Assembly (NCBI GenBank): GCA_963822175.1
Contig: CAWGGJ010000007.1
Coordinates: forward strand, 248,001 to 312,000
Reading direction: 5' to 3'
DNA length: 64,000 nt
From: FEB-25 sp963822175
GTDB taxonomy: Bacteria > Chloroflexota > Anaerolineae > Anaerolineales > UBA4823
Of this stretch, positions 53,459-62,130 are shown one piece after another. The notes below the pieces were generated by a model. It saw only the letters and a program-made list of their open reading frames with translations, made no database searches and was not told the origin of the DNA. A program made the translations under genes and the position numbers. Every line of letters starts with the position of its first letter. Positions within the stretch are counted from its first letter, which is position 1.

Positions 53459-54997
53459 TTATAACTCTATTTGGCGCAAAGCATCGCTAAGCTTTGCCTG
53501 GTAATCAGCAGAAAGGGCAAAAACCGGTAGCAGTTTTTCGTATTTACGGTTGTTGTCCCGATCAGGTTCAACATATACGACGGTCTTATGGATACTGTCG
53601 ATCTTGTCAAAATTTGACCATAAGCCACAACCGACTGCGGCAACGGCGGCTGCACCCAGCGCAGCTGCATCCTGGTCTATATTCGTTTTCAGGATGCGGG
53701 TATTGAACACATCCGCAAAGATGCCCAGGTAAAAGCGGCTTTTTGCACCACCACCCACAAAGAGGATCTCATCTTCCAGGCGTGTATATTGTCTCAGCAG
53801 GTCCAATCGCAAGCGTAAATTCATGGCAATGCCTTCCATTGCCGCACGGATGAGCTCGGGTTTACCATGTTTGAGATCCAATCCAATGTATGCACCACGA
53901 ATATTCACGCTGGCATCTTGCGAGGTGCCACCTGCCAGGCTGGGGTTGAAGAGCAGCTTGTTTGAGCCGATGGGCGCTTTTTCTGCCTCCCGGTTCATCA
54001 AAACAAATACATCCTCATTGGAGGTTTCCGCTTCCCTGACTAAATCGCTGCATAGATTGTCTTTTACCCATGTAAAGGAGGTCCCCGCAGAGAAGATGCT
54101 AACCGCAGAGGTGAACATATGGGGTATTACATGGGTGAACACATAAGGTTTATATTTTTTGTCCAACACAGGTTGCTCGGATGAGACCGCGATCCACGCA
54201 GATGATCCGAGCGAGGTGTATACCCGCCCATCGCGGATGTTTTTTGCCCCCAAAGCCATACACGAGTTGTCCACCCCGCCGCAAACGACCAGAACATCAT
54301 TGCCCAGCCCCAGCTCACCTGCCACACCAGGAGAAACCTTCCCCAGGACATGGGTTGAAGGAACGATATCCGGCCAAACATCCGCCTGGATGCCACTGGC
54401 AGTGATGTACTCCTGACAATAATTCCAACCTTTGAGATCATAAATTCCTGTGCCGGATGCATAGGAAAAATCCGTCACCTGCTTTCCGGTCAGCCTGAAA
54501 TTGATGTAATCCTTGGTGCCCAGGATCTTGTGCACTTTCTTCCACATCCCCGGCTCGTGGTTTTTATACCACATGACCTTGAACACGGTGTAACAAGCTG
54601 CTGGGAAGCCATTTCCGGTGGTGAGATACCATTCATCCGGGTCAATTTGCTTGAAGAAATCTTCAACTTCCCTTTCAGCGCGAATATCTGACCAGATCGG
54701 GGTCTCGTCTCGCAGAAGGCTGCCATCTTTATCAACTGGAACTGCACCAAGGCTGTGCCCGGATATCCCGATACAGGCAATTTCATCCTTATTCACCCCG
54801 CTGGATTTCATCAGCAGGCTGGTGCTTTCAACAACTGCCTTCCACCAATCCTGGGGGCGTTGTTCGTGCCAGCCCACCTGGGGATATTGGGTGGTGTAGG
54901 GCACGAATGCACTTGCCAGGCAGTTGCCCTCCAGATCGTACAGGAAAGCTTTATTTCCGCCAGTCCCCAGATCAAACGAGATGATTTTCTTATCCAT
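53459..54997 (-). CDS. FGGY-family carbohydrate kinase (xylulokinase-like), copy B
   Basis: The 512-residue ASKHA-fold kinase begins ISFDLGTGGNKAFLYD (phosphate 1 loop) and has GISGHSLG, the CGGVDNSC block and the GGGAKSRF adenosine-site motif followed by AALGAAAVA. The FGGY family phosphorylates pentuloses, glycerol, erythritol and related polyols. The spacer before deoC is 76 bp. It is distinct from the other kinase of this operon: overall similarity is only family level. Confidence 0.9.
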   Translation of the reverse strand: MDKKIISFDLGTGGNKAFLYDLEGNCLASAFVPYTTQYPQVGWHEQRPQDWWKAVVESTSLLMKSSGVNKDEIACIGISGHSLGAVPVDKDGSLLRDETPIWSDIRAEREVEDFFKQIDPDEWYLTTGNGFPAACYTVFKVMWYKNHEPGMWKKVHKILGTKDYINFRLTGKQVTDFSYASGTGIYDLKGWNYCQEYITASGIQADVWPDIVPSTHVLGKVSPGVAGELGLGNDVLVVCGGVDNSCMALGAKNIRDGRVYTSLGSSAWIAVSSEQPVLDKKYKPYVFTHVIPHMFTSAVSIFSAGTSFTWVKDNLCSDLVREAETSNEDVFVLMNREAEKAPIGSNKLLFNPSLAGGTSQDASVNIRGAYIGLDLKHGKPELIRAAMEGIAMNLRLRLDLLRQYTRLEDEILFVGGGAKSRFYLGIFADVFNTRILKTNIDQDAAALGAAAVAAVGCGLWSNFDKIDSIHKTVVYVEPDRDNNRKYEKLLPVFALSADYQAKLSDALRQIEL

Positions 54998-55073
54998 ATT
55001 TATCCGTTTTTAGTATTGAATAACCATCTAGATTAGGAGACAAAAACATCTCAAATATCAATTATTCCACAGC

Positions 55074-55784
55074 TCATGCCTCAACTTTTGCACCAAACGC
55101 CAGGCACTCTTCCACTATTTTTATTCCACTTTTGAGATTGACACCGAAGCGGCTTGCCCCGGCATGGTACATGTCAAGCAATGTTTTCAAGTCGCGGATA
55201 CCACCGGAGGCCTTGATCCTGATGCGGTCTCCCACCAGGGATTTAACCAGCTGCACATCTTCCAGGGTGGTACCACGGTTGGCCCAGCCGGTTCCTGTTT
55301 TTACAAAGGCAGCGCCACTACGCACACAGATATCGCATGCCTGGGATGTCTCTTCTCGGGTCAGGTACATGATCTCGATGATGACTTTTACCGGAATGGG
55401 ATGGACAATTTCCACAACAGCACGCACGTCTGTTTCCACCTCTGCCAGCTCACCCGAGCGTAGCTTGCCGATGTTCATCACCATGTCAATTTCATCACAT
55501 CCAGAGGCCATCATCTCCTTGGCCTGCAAAACCTTCAACGAGGTGGAATTTGACCCGGAGGGGAAGCTGACGTTGCCCACCAGGCGAATATCAGTTGAGC
55601 CCTTAAGTAGCTGTTTGGTGTAAGGGATGAAACATTGCAACACCGAGACCTGCCCGAAGCCGTATTTTCTCGCTGCTTCGACCATTTCCTCGATGTCAGC
55701 CTTGCTGGAGGTGGTCCGCACACAGGAGAGATCGATCATCCTGGCGATTTCTTTAGCTGTCTGGAACATTGACGTCATTCCCAT
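55074..55784 (-). CDS. deoC: deoxyribose-phosphate aldolase (DeoC family)
   Basis: The 236-residue class I aldolase has the Schiff-base lysine in FVKTGTGW and the proton-relay lysine in IKASGGIRD. The catalytic Asp is in ASGCDEIDMVMN. The family cleaves 2-deoxyribose 5-phosphate to glyceraldehyde 3-phosphate and acetaldehyde, but relatives act on other deoxy or keto-sugar phosphates. With the kinase downstream it could split the phosphorylated product of that enzyme. The start is uncertain: two more in-frame ATGs follow within six codons and no good ribosome site is present. Confidence 0.88.
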   Translation of the reverse strand: MGMTSMFQTAKEIARMIDLSCVRTTSSKADIEEMVEAARKYGFGQVSVLQCFIPYTKQLLKGSTDIRLVGNVSFPSGSNSTSLKVLQAKEMMASGCDEIDMVMNIGKLRSGELAEVETDVRAVVEIVHPIPVKVIIEIMYLTREETSQACDICVRSGAAFVKTGTGWANRGTTLEDVQLVKSLVGDRIRIKASGGIRDLKTLLDMYHAGASRFGVNLKSGIKIVEECLAFGAKVEA

Positions 55785-55799
55785 TCCATAGTAGTTTTT

Positions 55800-56760
55800 T
55801 TATTTTCCTCGAACCGATGACGCAGCTTGATTCAGCTGCTCAAATAATGCCGGGGTGAGATCAAAATGCAACACCTGGGCAACCACCTGGGTCCAGCCAT
55901 GGACGAAATAAATCCAGCCATCCTCCACTCTCACATTGCGGCTTTCCACCTGCGCCAGCGATTGGTGCATGAAATCCAGCTCGCCGCGGTAGTTGAACTC
56001 CCACGCAATGGCGTTCAGCGGGAATTTCCCTTCCCATGTGATCGGTGAGCCTGGTGTGTCCTTGCCCATCCCGGTGGCGTTGATGATGATACTGTATGGA
56101 GGGAATTTCTCCATGATCTTGTCATTGATCTGAGGGTCGGAGTTGCAGATATATTCGATCTCAATGTCGGTTTTTTGTCCGCTCACCATCTCTTTTGCAT
56201 GGTCCAACCGCCCCTGCGAACGGTTCACGAAGGTGAACTTCTCCGGACGATCGCCCTTGTCTTTCTTATTGATCAGATGCAGCAGGGTAGCAACGCCAGA
56301 CCCACCGGCACCAAAGCAAAGCACTTCTCCGTGAGTCCTGCCAAAATAACCCGGCTCAATGATCGCATCCAGACTGGCGCCCGAAGTGAGGGGATCTTTA
56401 GCGTGTCCCTCCAACCGGCCCTCCAGCTTGGAAATGCAGGAGACCTCACCCGTGATTTGAGCATAAGGGTCAAGATATTCGAACATATCCCGGGCGGCAT
56501 TGAGCAAGTCAATCTTATGGGTGGTCACCAGCGAGCCTAAGGGAGAGCGGGTCATACTTGATCTGAGCGACCGCTCTGCGGTATGCCTCTGGTTCGTCAT
56601 GAATCTTGCAATCGACACCCTCCATGACAACCTCTTCCCGCCCAAGCACTTTCATCCATAATGGAAATACCTTCATGATCGAGGATTTTCCAGTGGTCAC
56701 ACCAATGAAATAAAAGGTGGGTACTGCCTTTGTTACAACGGGGTAATTTTGATGGGTCAT
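55800..56760 (-). CDS. shikimate/quinate dehydrogenase-like oxidoreductase, with a +1 frameshift
   Basis: The product is AroE-like. The N-terminal substrate domain contains VTTHK, the Thr-x-x-Lys block that holds the catalytic lysine, and the C-terminal NADP domain has CFGAGGSGVATL and NATGMGKDTPGSP. The N-terminal frame (56760 to about 56540) and the C-terminal frame (to 55800) differ by one base; the switch lies in a CCC run at about 56541-56545 and removing one base joins KYDPLSL to GSLVTTH, giving 319 residues. It is in a sugar operon rather than an aromatic one, and the sequence is divergent, so the substrate may be another hydroxy acid. The homopolymer position makes a sequence error plausible. 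Confidence 0.82.
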
Positions 56761-56785
56761 AATAAATTCTCTCTGTCGAAGGTAT

Positions 56786-57430
56786 CTACACCCTGGCGGA
56801 TTTCACAACCTGCACAAATTCTGCAGCTCGCCTGGTGATCTCGTCAAATTTTCCATCCTTGGCCAGTTGTGGCGGGCAAAGCTCGCTGCCTGCACCGACA
56901 GCCACCACCCCGGTGGAGAACCACTCTGCCACATTATTGGCACTCACCCCACCTGTGGGCATCATGGGGATATACGGGAAAGGTCCTTTGAGCGCCTTGA
57001 TGTAGGCAGGTCCGCCCAGGGAGCCCGGGAAGATTTTGATCACGTCTGCACCCAGGTGGTATGCCTGCAATACTTCCGTAGGGGTAAGTGCCCCTGCCAT
57101 GGTCAACAAACCGCTATCAACCATGCTTTTGACCAGAGCAGCTTCGCAGACCGGGCTGACGATGAAGTTGGCTCCCGCTGCTTTGGCTGAATTTGCCTGC
57201 TCAGGCTTGGTGAGCGTCCCCATCCCGAGAACGATTTTGCTGCCAAATGTCTGGGAGAGGGTGCGTACAACTTCTTCTGCATTGGGCGTGCTATAAGTGA
57301 TCTCAATCCCTAAAACTCCACCAGCAACCAGCGCTTCCACCATTTTCACGGTTAACTCGGCAGATGGACCGCGGATCACCGCAAGCAGACCCAACTCTTT
57401 TACCTTATCTAAAACCTCAGCTTTGTTCAT
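56786..57430 (-). CDS. KDPG/KHG aldolase family protein
   Basis: The 214-residue class I aldolase matches 2-keto-3-deoxy-6-phosphogluconate aldolase: AVIRG with the phosphate-binding start, GMGTLTKPEQ, ANFIVSP, and the Schiff-base lysine in GADVIKIFPG. It would split a 2-keto-3-deoxy sugar acid phosphate into pyruvate and an aldehyde. This indicates a sugar-acid branch in the operon. GGAGGAG precedes the ATG by 2 bp. Confidence 0.9.
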   Translation of the reverse strand: MNKAEVLDKVKELGLLAVIRGPSAELTVKMVEALVAGGVLGIEITYSTPNAEEVVRTLSQTFGSKIVLGMGTLTKPEQANSAKAAGANFIVSPVCEAALVKSMVDSGLLTMAGALTPTEVLQAYHLGADVIKIFPGSLGGPAYIKALKGPFPYIPMMPTGGVSANNVAEWFSTGVVAVGAGSELCPPQLAKDGKFDEITRRAAEFVQVVKSARV

Positions 57431-57464
57431 TTCTCCTCCATAAAGAATCGACCATCAGGCAGGG

Positions 57465-58430
57465 TTAGATAACCCTGTATTTTGGGAGCTCAATTTTTAA
57501 CACCGCCAGGCAATCTCGCATGGCAAACCAGCCCATATTGCTGGTAGCTCCATCAGTTTGGGCACCCAGATGTGGCGTGGCAATCACCTGGGGTAAATTC
57601 AACAACGGGTTCTTTGGGTCAGGAGGCTCGACAGTGAAAGCATCCAACCCTGCACCCTTGAGGTGACCACTTTGTAATGCTCTCAGTAATGCCTCTTCAT
57701 CCACAACCTCTCCACGCGAGGTATTGATCAGGAAAGACCCTTTCTTCATCTTGCTTAAAAACAAATCATTCACCAGGTTGCGGGTTTCCGGTAGCAGTGG
57801 AAGATGTAAGCTAACAAAATCGGCTTTCATGATCACTTCTTCCATAGAGGCAAGCACAATCTGGTTCTGTCCGGCAAAAGCATCATCGGCAAAAGGATCA
57901 TAGGCCAAAATGATGCAGTCGAAACCCGCGAGACGAAGGGCGAATTGTTTTCCAATCGCGCCCAGCCCCAGGATGCCAATCGTTTTACCCTCAAGGCTGA
58001 TGCCGGAATAGCGAGGCCATTTTCCCTGGTGCACTGCTTCAACTGCTTCAGGAATTTGACGCGCCAGTGCCAGGATCAGACCAAGTGCCAGTTCTGCCAC
58101 CGAAACCGAATTGGCACCGGGTGTATTGGTCACAATGATCCCTTTATCCCGGGCAGCATCCAGGTCCACATTATCCACCCCAACTCCATACCGGCATATT
58201 ACTTTAAGCTGGTCAGCAGCTTTTAATGCATTGGCATCAATGGCATCCAAACCGGCAATATAGCCGTCTATCCCAGGCAATAGCTGCGCCACTTCAGCTG
58301 ATGAAAGCGGCTTCCCGGTAGGATTATAAATAACTTCAGCTACCTGTGCCTCCAATTCCGTCTTGAGGCGCGGATCATTCTTACCATAGGAGGTTGGTGT
58401 GACCAGCAAACGACAATCTTTCAGATCCAT
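57465..58430 (-). CDS. D-isomer 2-hydroxyacid dehydrogenase (SerA-like)
   Basis: The 321-residue product has the NAD motif GILGLGAIGKQF and the catalytic Arg (NTSRGEVVDE), Glu (DAFTVEPPD) and His (TPHLGAQTD). It resembles phosphoglycerate and glyoxylate reductases but lacks the C-terminal ACT domain, so it is probably not regulated by serine. In this operon it is more likely to reduce or oxidise a sugar-derived hydroxy acid than to serve serine synthesis. Confidence 0.9.
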   Translation of the reverse strand: MDLKDCRLLVTPTSYGKNDPRLKTELEAQVAEVIYNPTGKPLSSAEVAQLLPGIDGYIAGLDAIDANALKAADQLKVICRYGVGVDNVDLDAARDKGIIVTNTPGANSVSVAELALGLILALARQIPEAVEAVHQGKWPRYSGISLEGKTIGILGLGAIGKQFALRLAGFDCIILAYDPFADDAFAGQNQIVLASMEEVIMKADFVSLHLPLLPETRNLVNDLFLSKMKKGSFLINTSRGEVVDEEALLRALQSGHLKGAGLDAFTVEPPDPKNPLLNLPQVIATPHLGAQTDGATSNMGWFAMRDCLAVLKIELPKYRVI

Positions 58431-58442
58431 ACATTCTCCTGG

Positions 58443-59015
58443 TTATTTACAGCGCGGGTTGTCAACAATTTCAGGACCGTTGACCCCATCCAGGACCAGC
58501 TTTCGAAAACCCTGGCGCTCGATGGTGCCGTAATCATGGCCTGCATTTCCGGGATAGGCAAAGAAGGTTACCAGGTCTTCCTGGCGAGAGGTGCACACCG
58601 AGCGGTGAGCCCAGCGGGGTGGAACATAGAGCACTTTGCCAGGGGCGAGGGCTTCAACCGAGGTATCTCCTTCGGGTGTTTCCATCACCATGTAGCCTTC
58701 GCCGCGCAGGCAGTAATAGATTTCTGATGTCTCAAGCACCGAATGGAAATGCCCCTTCGTCATGAAGAATTCTCTGCCCACCTTGCCCGGATGGACAATT
58801 GAGATACCCATGAGAAATTCGCCTTCAATTTCAGGTCGCTTGATTTCATATACCTCATAGACCAGCTGATCCTCTTTGGAGAGCATGCTGTTATAGATTT
58901 CCTGGTCAAAAAATTGTCCGCGTAAAGCAGATAAGCGCCTCTCGATATGGTTATCCACCCTCGAAGGAATGACCTGAGGCATGGGTAGCGTGAATGTAAA
59001 GGGTAAGTCAACCAT
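58443..59015 (-). CDS. cupin-type glucose-6-phosphate isomerase
   Basis: The 190-residue cupin has the metal-binding set in KGHFHSVLETSEIYYCLRG (two His and a Glu) and RWAHRSV (third His), as in the cupin phosphoglucose isomerases of archaea and some bacteria (PF06560). Its family interconverts aldose and ketose 6-phosphates. It lies 12 bp upstream of the hydroxyacid dehydrogenase gene. It may act on a sugar phosphate other than glucose 6-phosphate. Confidence 0.85.
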   Translation of the reverse strand: MVDLPFTFTLPMPQVIPSRVDNHIERRLSALRGQFFDQEIYNSMLSKEDQLVYEVYEIKRPEIEGEFLMGISIVHPGKVGREFFMTKGHFHSVLETSEIYYCLRGEGYMVMETPEGDTSVEALAPGKVLYVPPRWAHRSVCTSRQEDLVTFFAYPGNAGHDYGTIERQGFRKLVLDGVNGPEIVDNPRCK

Positions 59016-59033
59016 GGTAAACTCCTAATAAAA

Positions 59034-59996
59034 TTAGATTAACCCACCTAGGCGGCGGGCAATATTCTCACCAAGCATTTGCTTTATCGCGGTTTCCGGG
59101 AAACCTTTTTGTTTCAGTGTGTCACGAATCTCACCAGGCAGACTTGCCAGCCCTGGACCATCGCCAATGTGATGGTATAGAGCAGCCTCAGCCATGTCGG
59201 TGGCAAGCGCAACCCGATCAACAAGGTTTGCGGCGACCATCTGCTCAATCAGCGGCCAAAGATTGGACGCCGGGTTGTATTTGGGTCGATAAAATGTATC
59301 ATATTCAAGCAGCACACCCAGGTCGGCAAGTGCCTTATGCAAGCTGATATCTGCCCGTTTATCCATGTGGCAAAGCACCAGCTGTTGGGGAAGCACACCC
59401 TTATCCATAAAATAAATACAGGCTTTCTCTGCTAGAGCGCCTTTTTCGGTGTGAATTTCAACCATTGCCCGAGTACTGCTTGCAGCCGATGCAGTACCCT
59501 CCAACAGGGTTAAAGGACATTCTGCCCACCTTGTTTCGAGAGCAATCTTGATGAAGCCAGCTTTTACTGGAAGTGGTGATTTAATTGTCTCGATCAGCCC
59601 TTGTTCCAATTCGGAGCAAAAGTGGTCATTAACATCCTGAGCGCTTGCCTCCCATAACCAATAATTCTGTGGGTAATACTTCTTGCGATGAAACCCGGTG
59701 CAGGCGATAATATTTACCCGGGTTTCCTTTGAAAGCTGCAATAATTTATTGCCGTCCCGGCCACATCCCCCTGGTTGACAATCCAATATGCTTCCACCAC
59801 CTTTTTCACGGTAATCGATCAACTCCTTTAGGATCAAGTCATACTGGTTGAGAACCGGACTACCTCCCGTTGTTCCAGGGACATCTTCGATCCATAAATG
59901 ATTATGGGCATCAGTAATTCCCAGGCTTTCGTATGGAACAGGACCCTGGACCGTCATAACCGGTCGCGGCGTAAGTGGAGTCGAGGGTTGAGGCAT
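59034..59996 (-). CDS. phosphotriesterase-family metal hydrolase
   Basis: The 320-residue TIM-barrel amidohydrolase has the full binuclear metal set of the PTE family: His-x-His in TDAHNHLW, a bridging Lys in AGFIKIALE, His in MVEIHTEKG, His in LVLCHMDKR, and Asp in ALATDMAEA. Relatives are lactonases, and some act on sugar lactones. It fits a step that opens a sugar lactone made by a dehydrogenase of this operon, which is an inference. It is 5 bp from the dehydrogenase upstream. Confidence 0.85.
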   Translation of the reverse strand: MPQPSTPLTPRPVMTVQGPVPYESLGITDAHNHLWIEDVPGTTGGSPVLNQYDLILKELIDYREKGGGSILDCQPGGCGRDGNKLLQLSKETRVNIIACTGFHRKKYYPQNYWLWEASAQDVNDHFCSELEQGLIETIKSPLPVKAGFIKIALETRWAECPLTLLEGTASAASSTRAMVEIHTEKGALAEKACIYFMDKGVLPQQLVLCHMDKRADISLHKALADLGVLLEYDTFYRPKYNPASNLWPLIEQMVAANLVDRVALATDMAEAALYHHIGDGPGLASLPGEIRDTLKQKGFPETAIKQMLGENIARRLGGLI

Positions 59997-60001
59997 GAGA
60001 T

Positions 60002-61045
60002 CTATGGTTCCAAAACGATCTTTAATGATTTACCGTCTTCGGCTGCTGCAAAAGCAAGCAGTGCGTCTTTCAATGGAAAACGCTGGCTTATAATATCGGA
60101 AAGGTCAACAACACCTGAATTGACGATTTGAGATGCCTGCCAACAATCAGCAGTACTGCAAGCCGTCGTCCCTGTGATCAGCAATTCCTTGTAATGCACC
60201 AGGTTGGAGTTTATGTTGATGTCAGGGTGATCCTTGGGGAGCCCACCAAAAAAGTTGATCCTCCCACCCATCGCGGCGAGCTCAAGGGTGCTCTCCTGGG
60301 CAGCGTGGACTGGCGCAGCTACGATAATCGCATCTGCTCCACGTCCATTGCTCTCTTCAAGCAATATTGATTTCAGATCTTCTGATCCGGGATCAACCAC
60401 GCGGTCAGCGCCCATCCGTTTTGCCTGGGCTGCTCTTTCCAGCATGGGTTCGCTGACAATGATTCGCCCGGCACCACGGGCTTTGGCAAGCTTGATATGC
60501 ATCACCCCAATGGGCCCCGCTCCCATGATCAACACCACCTCACCCGGCTCAATGTGCAGGGCATTCTGACCTCTAAGCACACAGGCGAAAGGTTCCACCA
60601 GTGCCGCTACTGCCGGGTCGACAGAATCGCGGATGGGTATCACATTGCCCTGTCTGACCGAGTTTGCCGGGATGCGAACATATTCAGCAAAACCACCGTC
60701 TGATGTAACACCGATGGCATCATAATTGACACACAGATTATTATTGCCACTGACACATTGCTCACAGTGCCCACAGCCGGTATTCGGGGCGCAAAATACC
60801 CTTTGACCGATCGTATAGTCCTTAACCTCCGCACCGATTTGAGCAATTGTCCCCACCACTTCATGCCCCGGTATACGTATAGTTCCAGGCGCATACATGC
60901 GGTGATTTCCATGGTAAATGCGTAAATCCGTTCCACAAATGCTGGCGCTGACCACCTTCACCAGGATTTCGCCGGTTCCAATTTCAGGGATGGGCACGTT
61001 TTCTACTCGCAAATCGTTCGGACCATGATAGACAACTGCCAGCAT
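60002..61045 (-). CDS. zinc-dependent medium-chain alcohol/polyol dehydrogenase
   Basis: The 347-residue product has the catalytic zinc ligands in SICGTD and GHEVVG, the structural zinc cysteines in GCGHCEQCVSGNNNLC, and the nucleotide motif MGAGPIGVMH. It resembles sorbitol/L-threonine dehydrogenases and differs from the other dehydrogenase in this operon. I chose the ATG at 61043-61045 with AAGGAAGG 4 nt upstream; an earlier ATG at 61078 would add 11 residues that overlap the next gene. The substrate is probably a polyol or aldose. Confidence 0.9.
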   Translation of the reverse strand: MLAVVYHGPNDLRVENVPIPEIGTGEILVKVVSASICGTDLRIYHGNHRMYAPGTIRIPGHEVVGTIAQIGAEVKDYTIGQRVFCAPNTGCGHCEQCVSGNNNLCVNYDAIGVTSDGGFAEYVRIPANSVRQGNVIPIRDSVDPAVAALVEPFACVLRGQNALHIEPGEVVLIMGAGPIGVMHIKLAKARGAGRIIVSEPMLERAAQAKRMGADRVVDPGSEDLKSILLEESNGRGADAIIVAAPVHAAQESTLELAAMGGRINFFGGLPKDHPDININSNLVHYKELLITGTTACSTADCWQASQIVNSGVVDLSDIISQRFPLKDALLAFAAAEDGKSLKIVLEP

Positions 61046-61067
61046 ATCGCCTTCCTTGTGTTGAAAA

Positions 61068-62105
61068 TCAAGCATCAAGAATTTCCTTTAAATAAACCGG
61101 GCGCTGTTCCAAGAAGGATTTCGTCCCAGCTAAAACGCCTGCAACTGCCCAACGGCCATCCATACCCCCGGCACGTGGAGGGGTATCTGTCTGGATGCAG
61201 GTGACAAAGTGTTCCAATTCATTGATATATGCCCATTTAAACCGCTCCGGCCAGGTCCTGAAAATGGGAGCAATCAATCCCTGATCGCGGTTGGTGCAAA
61301 CTAAAATGGATTGGCCCTGCAACTCGCCGATCTGCATGATACCTTTTTCGCCTACAATCTCGACGCGGGCATCATAGCCGTACCCACAGGGGCATATACC
61401 GGATAGCATCCCCAAGCCGCCATTCTCGAATTTAACATTCACGATGGCATTATCATAAAAATTTGGGGTATCCACGTTGTTGGCTGCGCCTTTAAAATTC
61501 GCCACCTCGGTATATACTCTGAGCAGCTCCGACCCCATAAACCAGCGCAGGGTATCCCAATCATGGCTGTTAACTTCTGCCAGCATGCCATTGGATGAGT
61601 TCAGATCGCGCGCCCAGGCAGGTGGCAAACCGGGACCGTGCGTATTGGTCTTGATCATCATGGGCTGGCCAATTTCTCCAGCCTCAATGCGTTCAGCGGC
61701 TGCAACAAATTCAGGGTCGAAACGACGCATAAAACCCAACTGTAGGAGAACGGAATTTTTCTTGACCACATTGAGTATTTCATCACATTCCCTCAAATTC
61801 AATGCCATCGGTTTTTCCAGGAATACGTGTTTTTTATGCTCTGCAGCCATAGCCGTGAGCGGCAAATGCGTGGGGGTCGGTGTGGTGATCACCACAGCAT
61901 CAAAATCGGTTTTTTCCAGGGCTGCTTCAAGCGAATCGAATTGATCCTCGATACCAAATTCAAGCGCAGTTTCCTCCCGTACCTGTGCCACTGTTTCCAC
62001 CAGGGCAACAATCTTCCCACCGGTGACATGTTTGCTTAAAGCGCGTGAGTGATTTTTTCCCACTCTTCCCCCACCTATCATGCAAATACGAATTTGTCTT
62101 TTCAT
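61068..62105 (-). CDS. Gfo/Idh/MocA-family oxidoreductase
   Basis: The 345-residue product has an N-terminal Rossmann domain (ICMIGGGRVGKNHSRAL) and the signature EKPMALN, with the C-terminal substrate domain of inositol and glucose-fructose dehydrogenase-type enzymes (HDWDTLRWFMG). It oxidises a cyclitol or sugar with NAD(P). I chose the ATG at 62103-62105 with AAGGA 8 nt upstream; a longer open frame to 62207 is present but lies before the domain start. Confidence 0.9.
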   Translation of the reverse strand: MKRQIRICMIGGGRVGKNHSRALSKHVTGGKIVALVETVAQVREETALEFGIEDQFDSLEAALEKTDFDAVVITTPTPTHLPLTAMAAEHKKHVFLEKPMALNLRECDEILNVVKKNSVLLQLGFMRRFDPEFVAAAERIEAGEIGQPMMIKTNTHGPGLPPAWARDLNSSNGMLAEVNSHDWDTLRWFMGSELLRVYTEVANFKGAANNVDTPNFYDNAIVNVKFENGGLGMLSGICPCGYGYDARVEIVGEKGIMQIGELQGQSILVCTNRDQGLIAPIFRTWPERFKWAYINELEHFVTCIQTDTPPRAGGMDGRWAVAGVLAGTKSFLEQRPVYLKEILDA

Positions 62106-62130
62106 CAATATTTCCTTAAATATCAGATGG

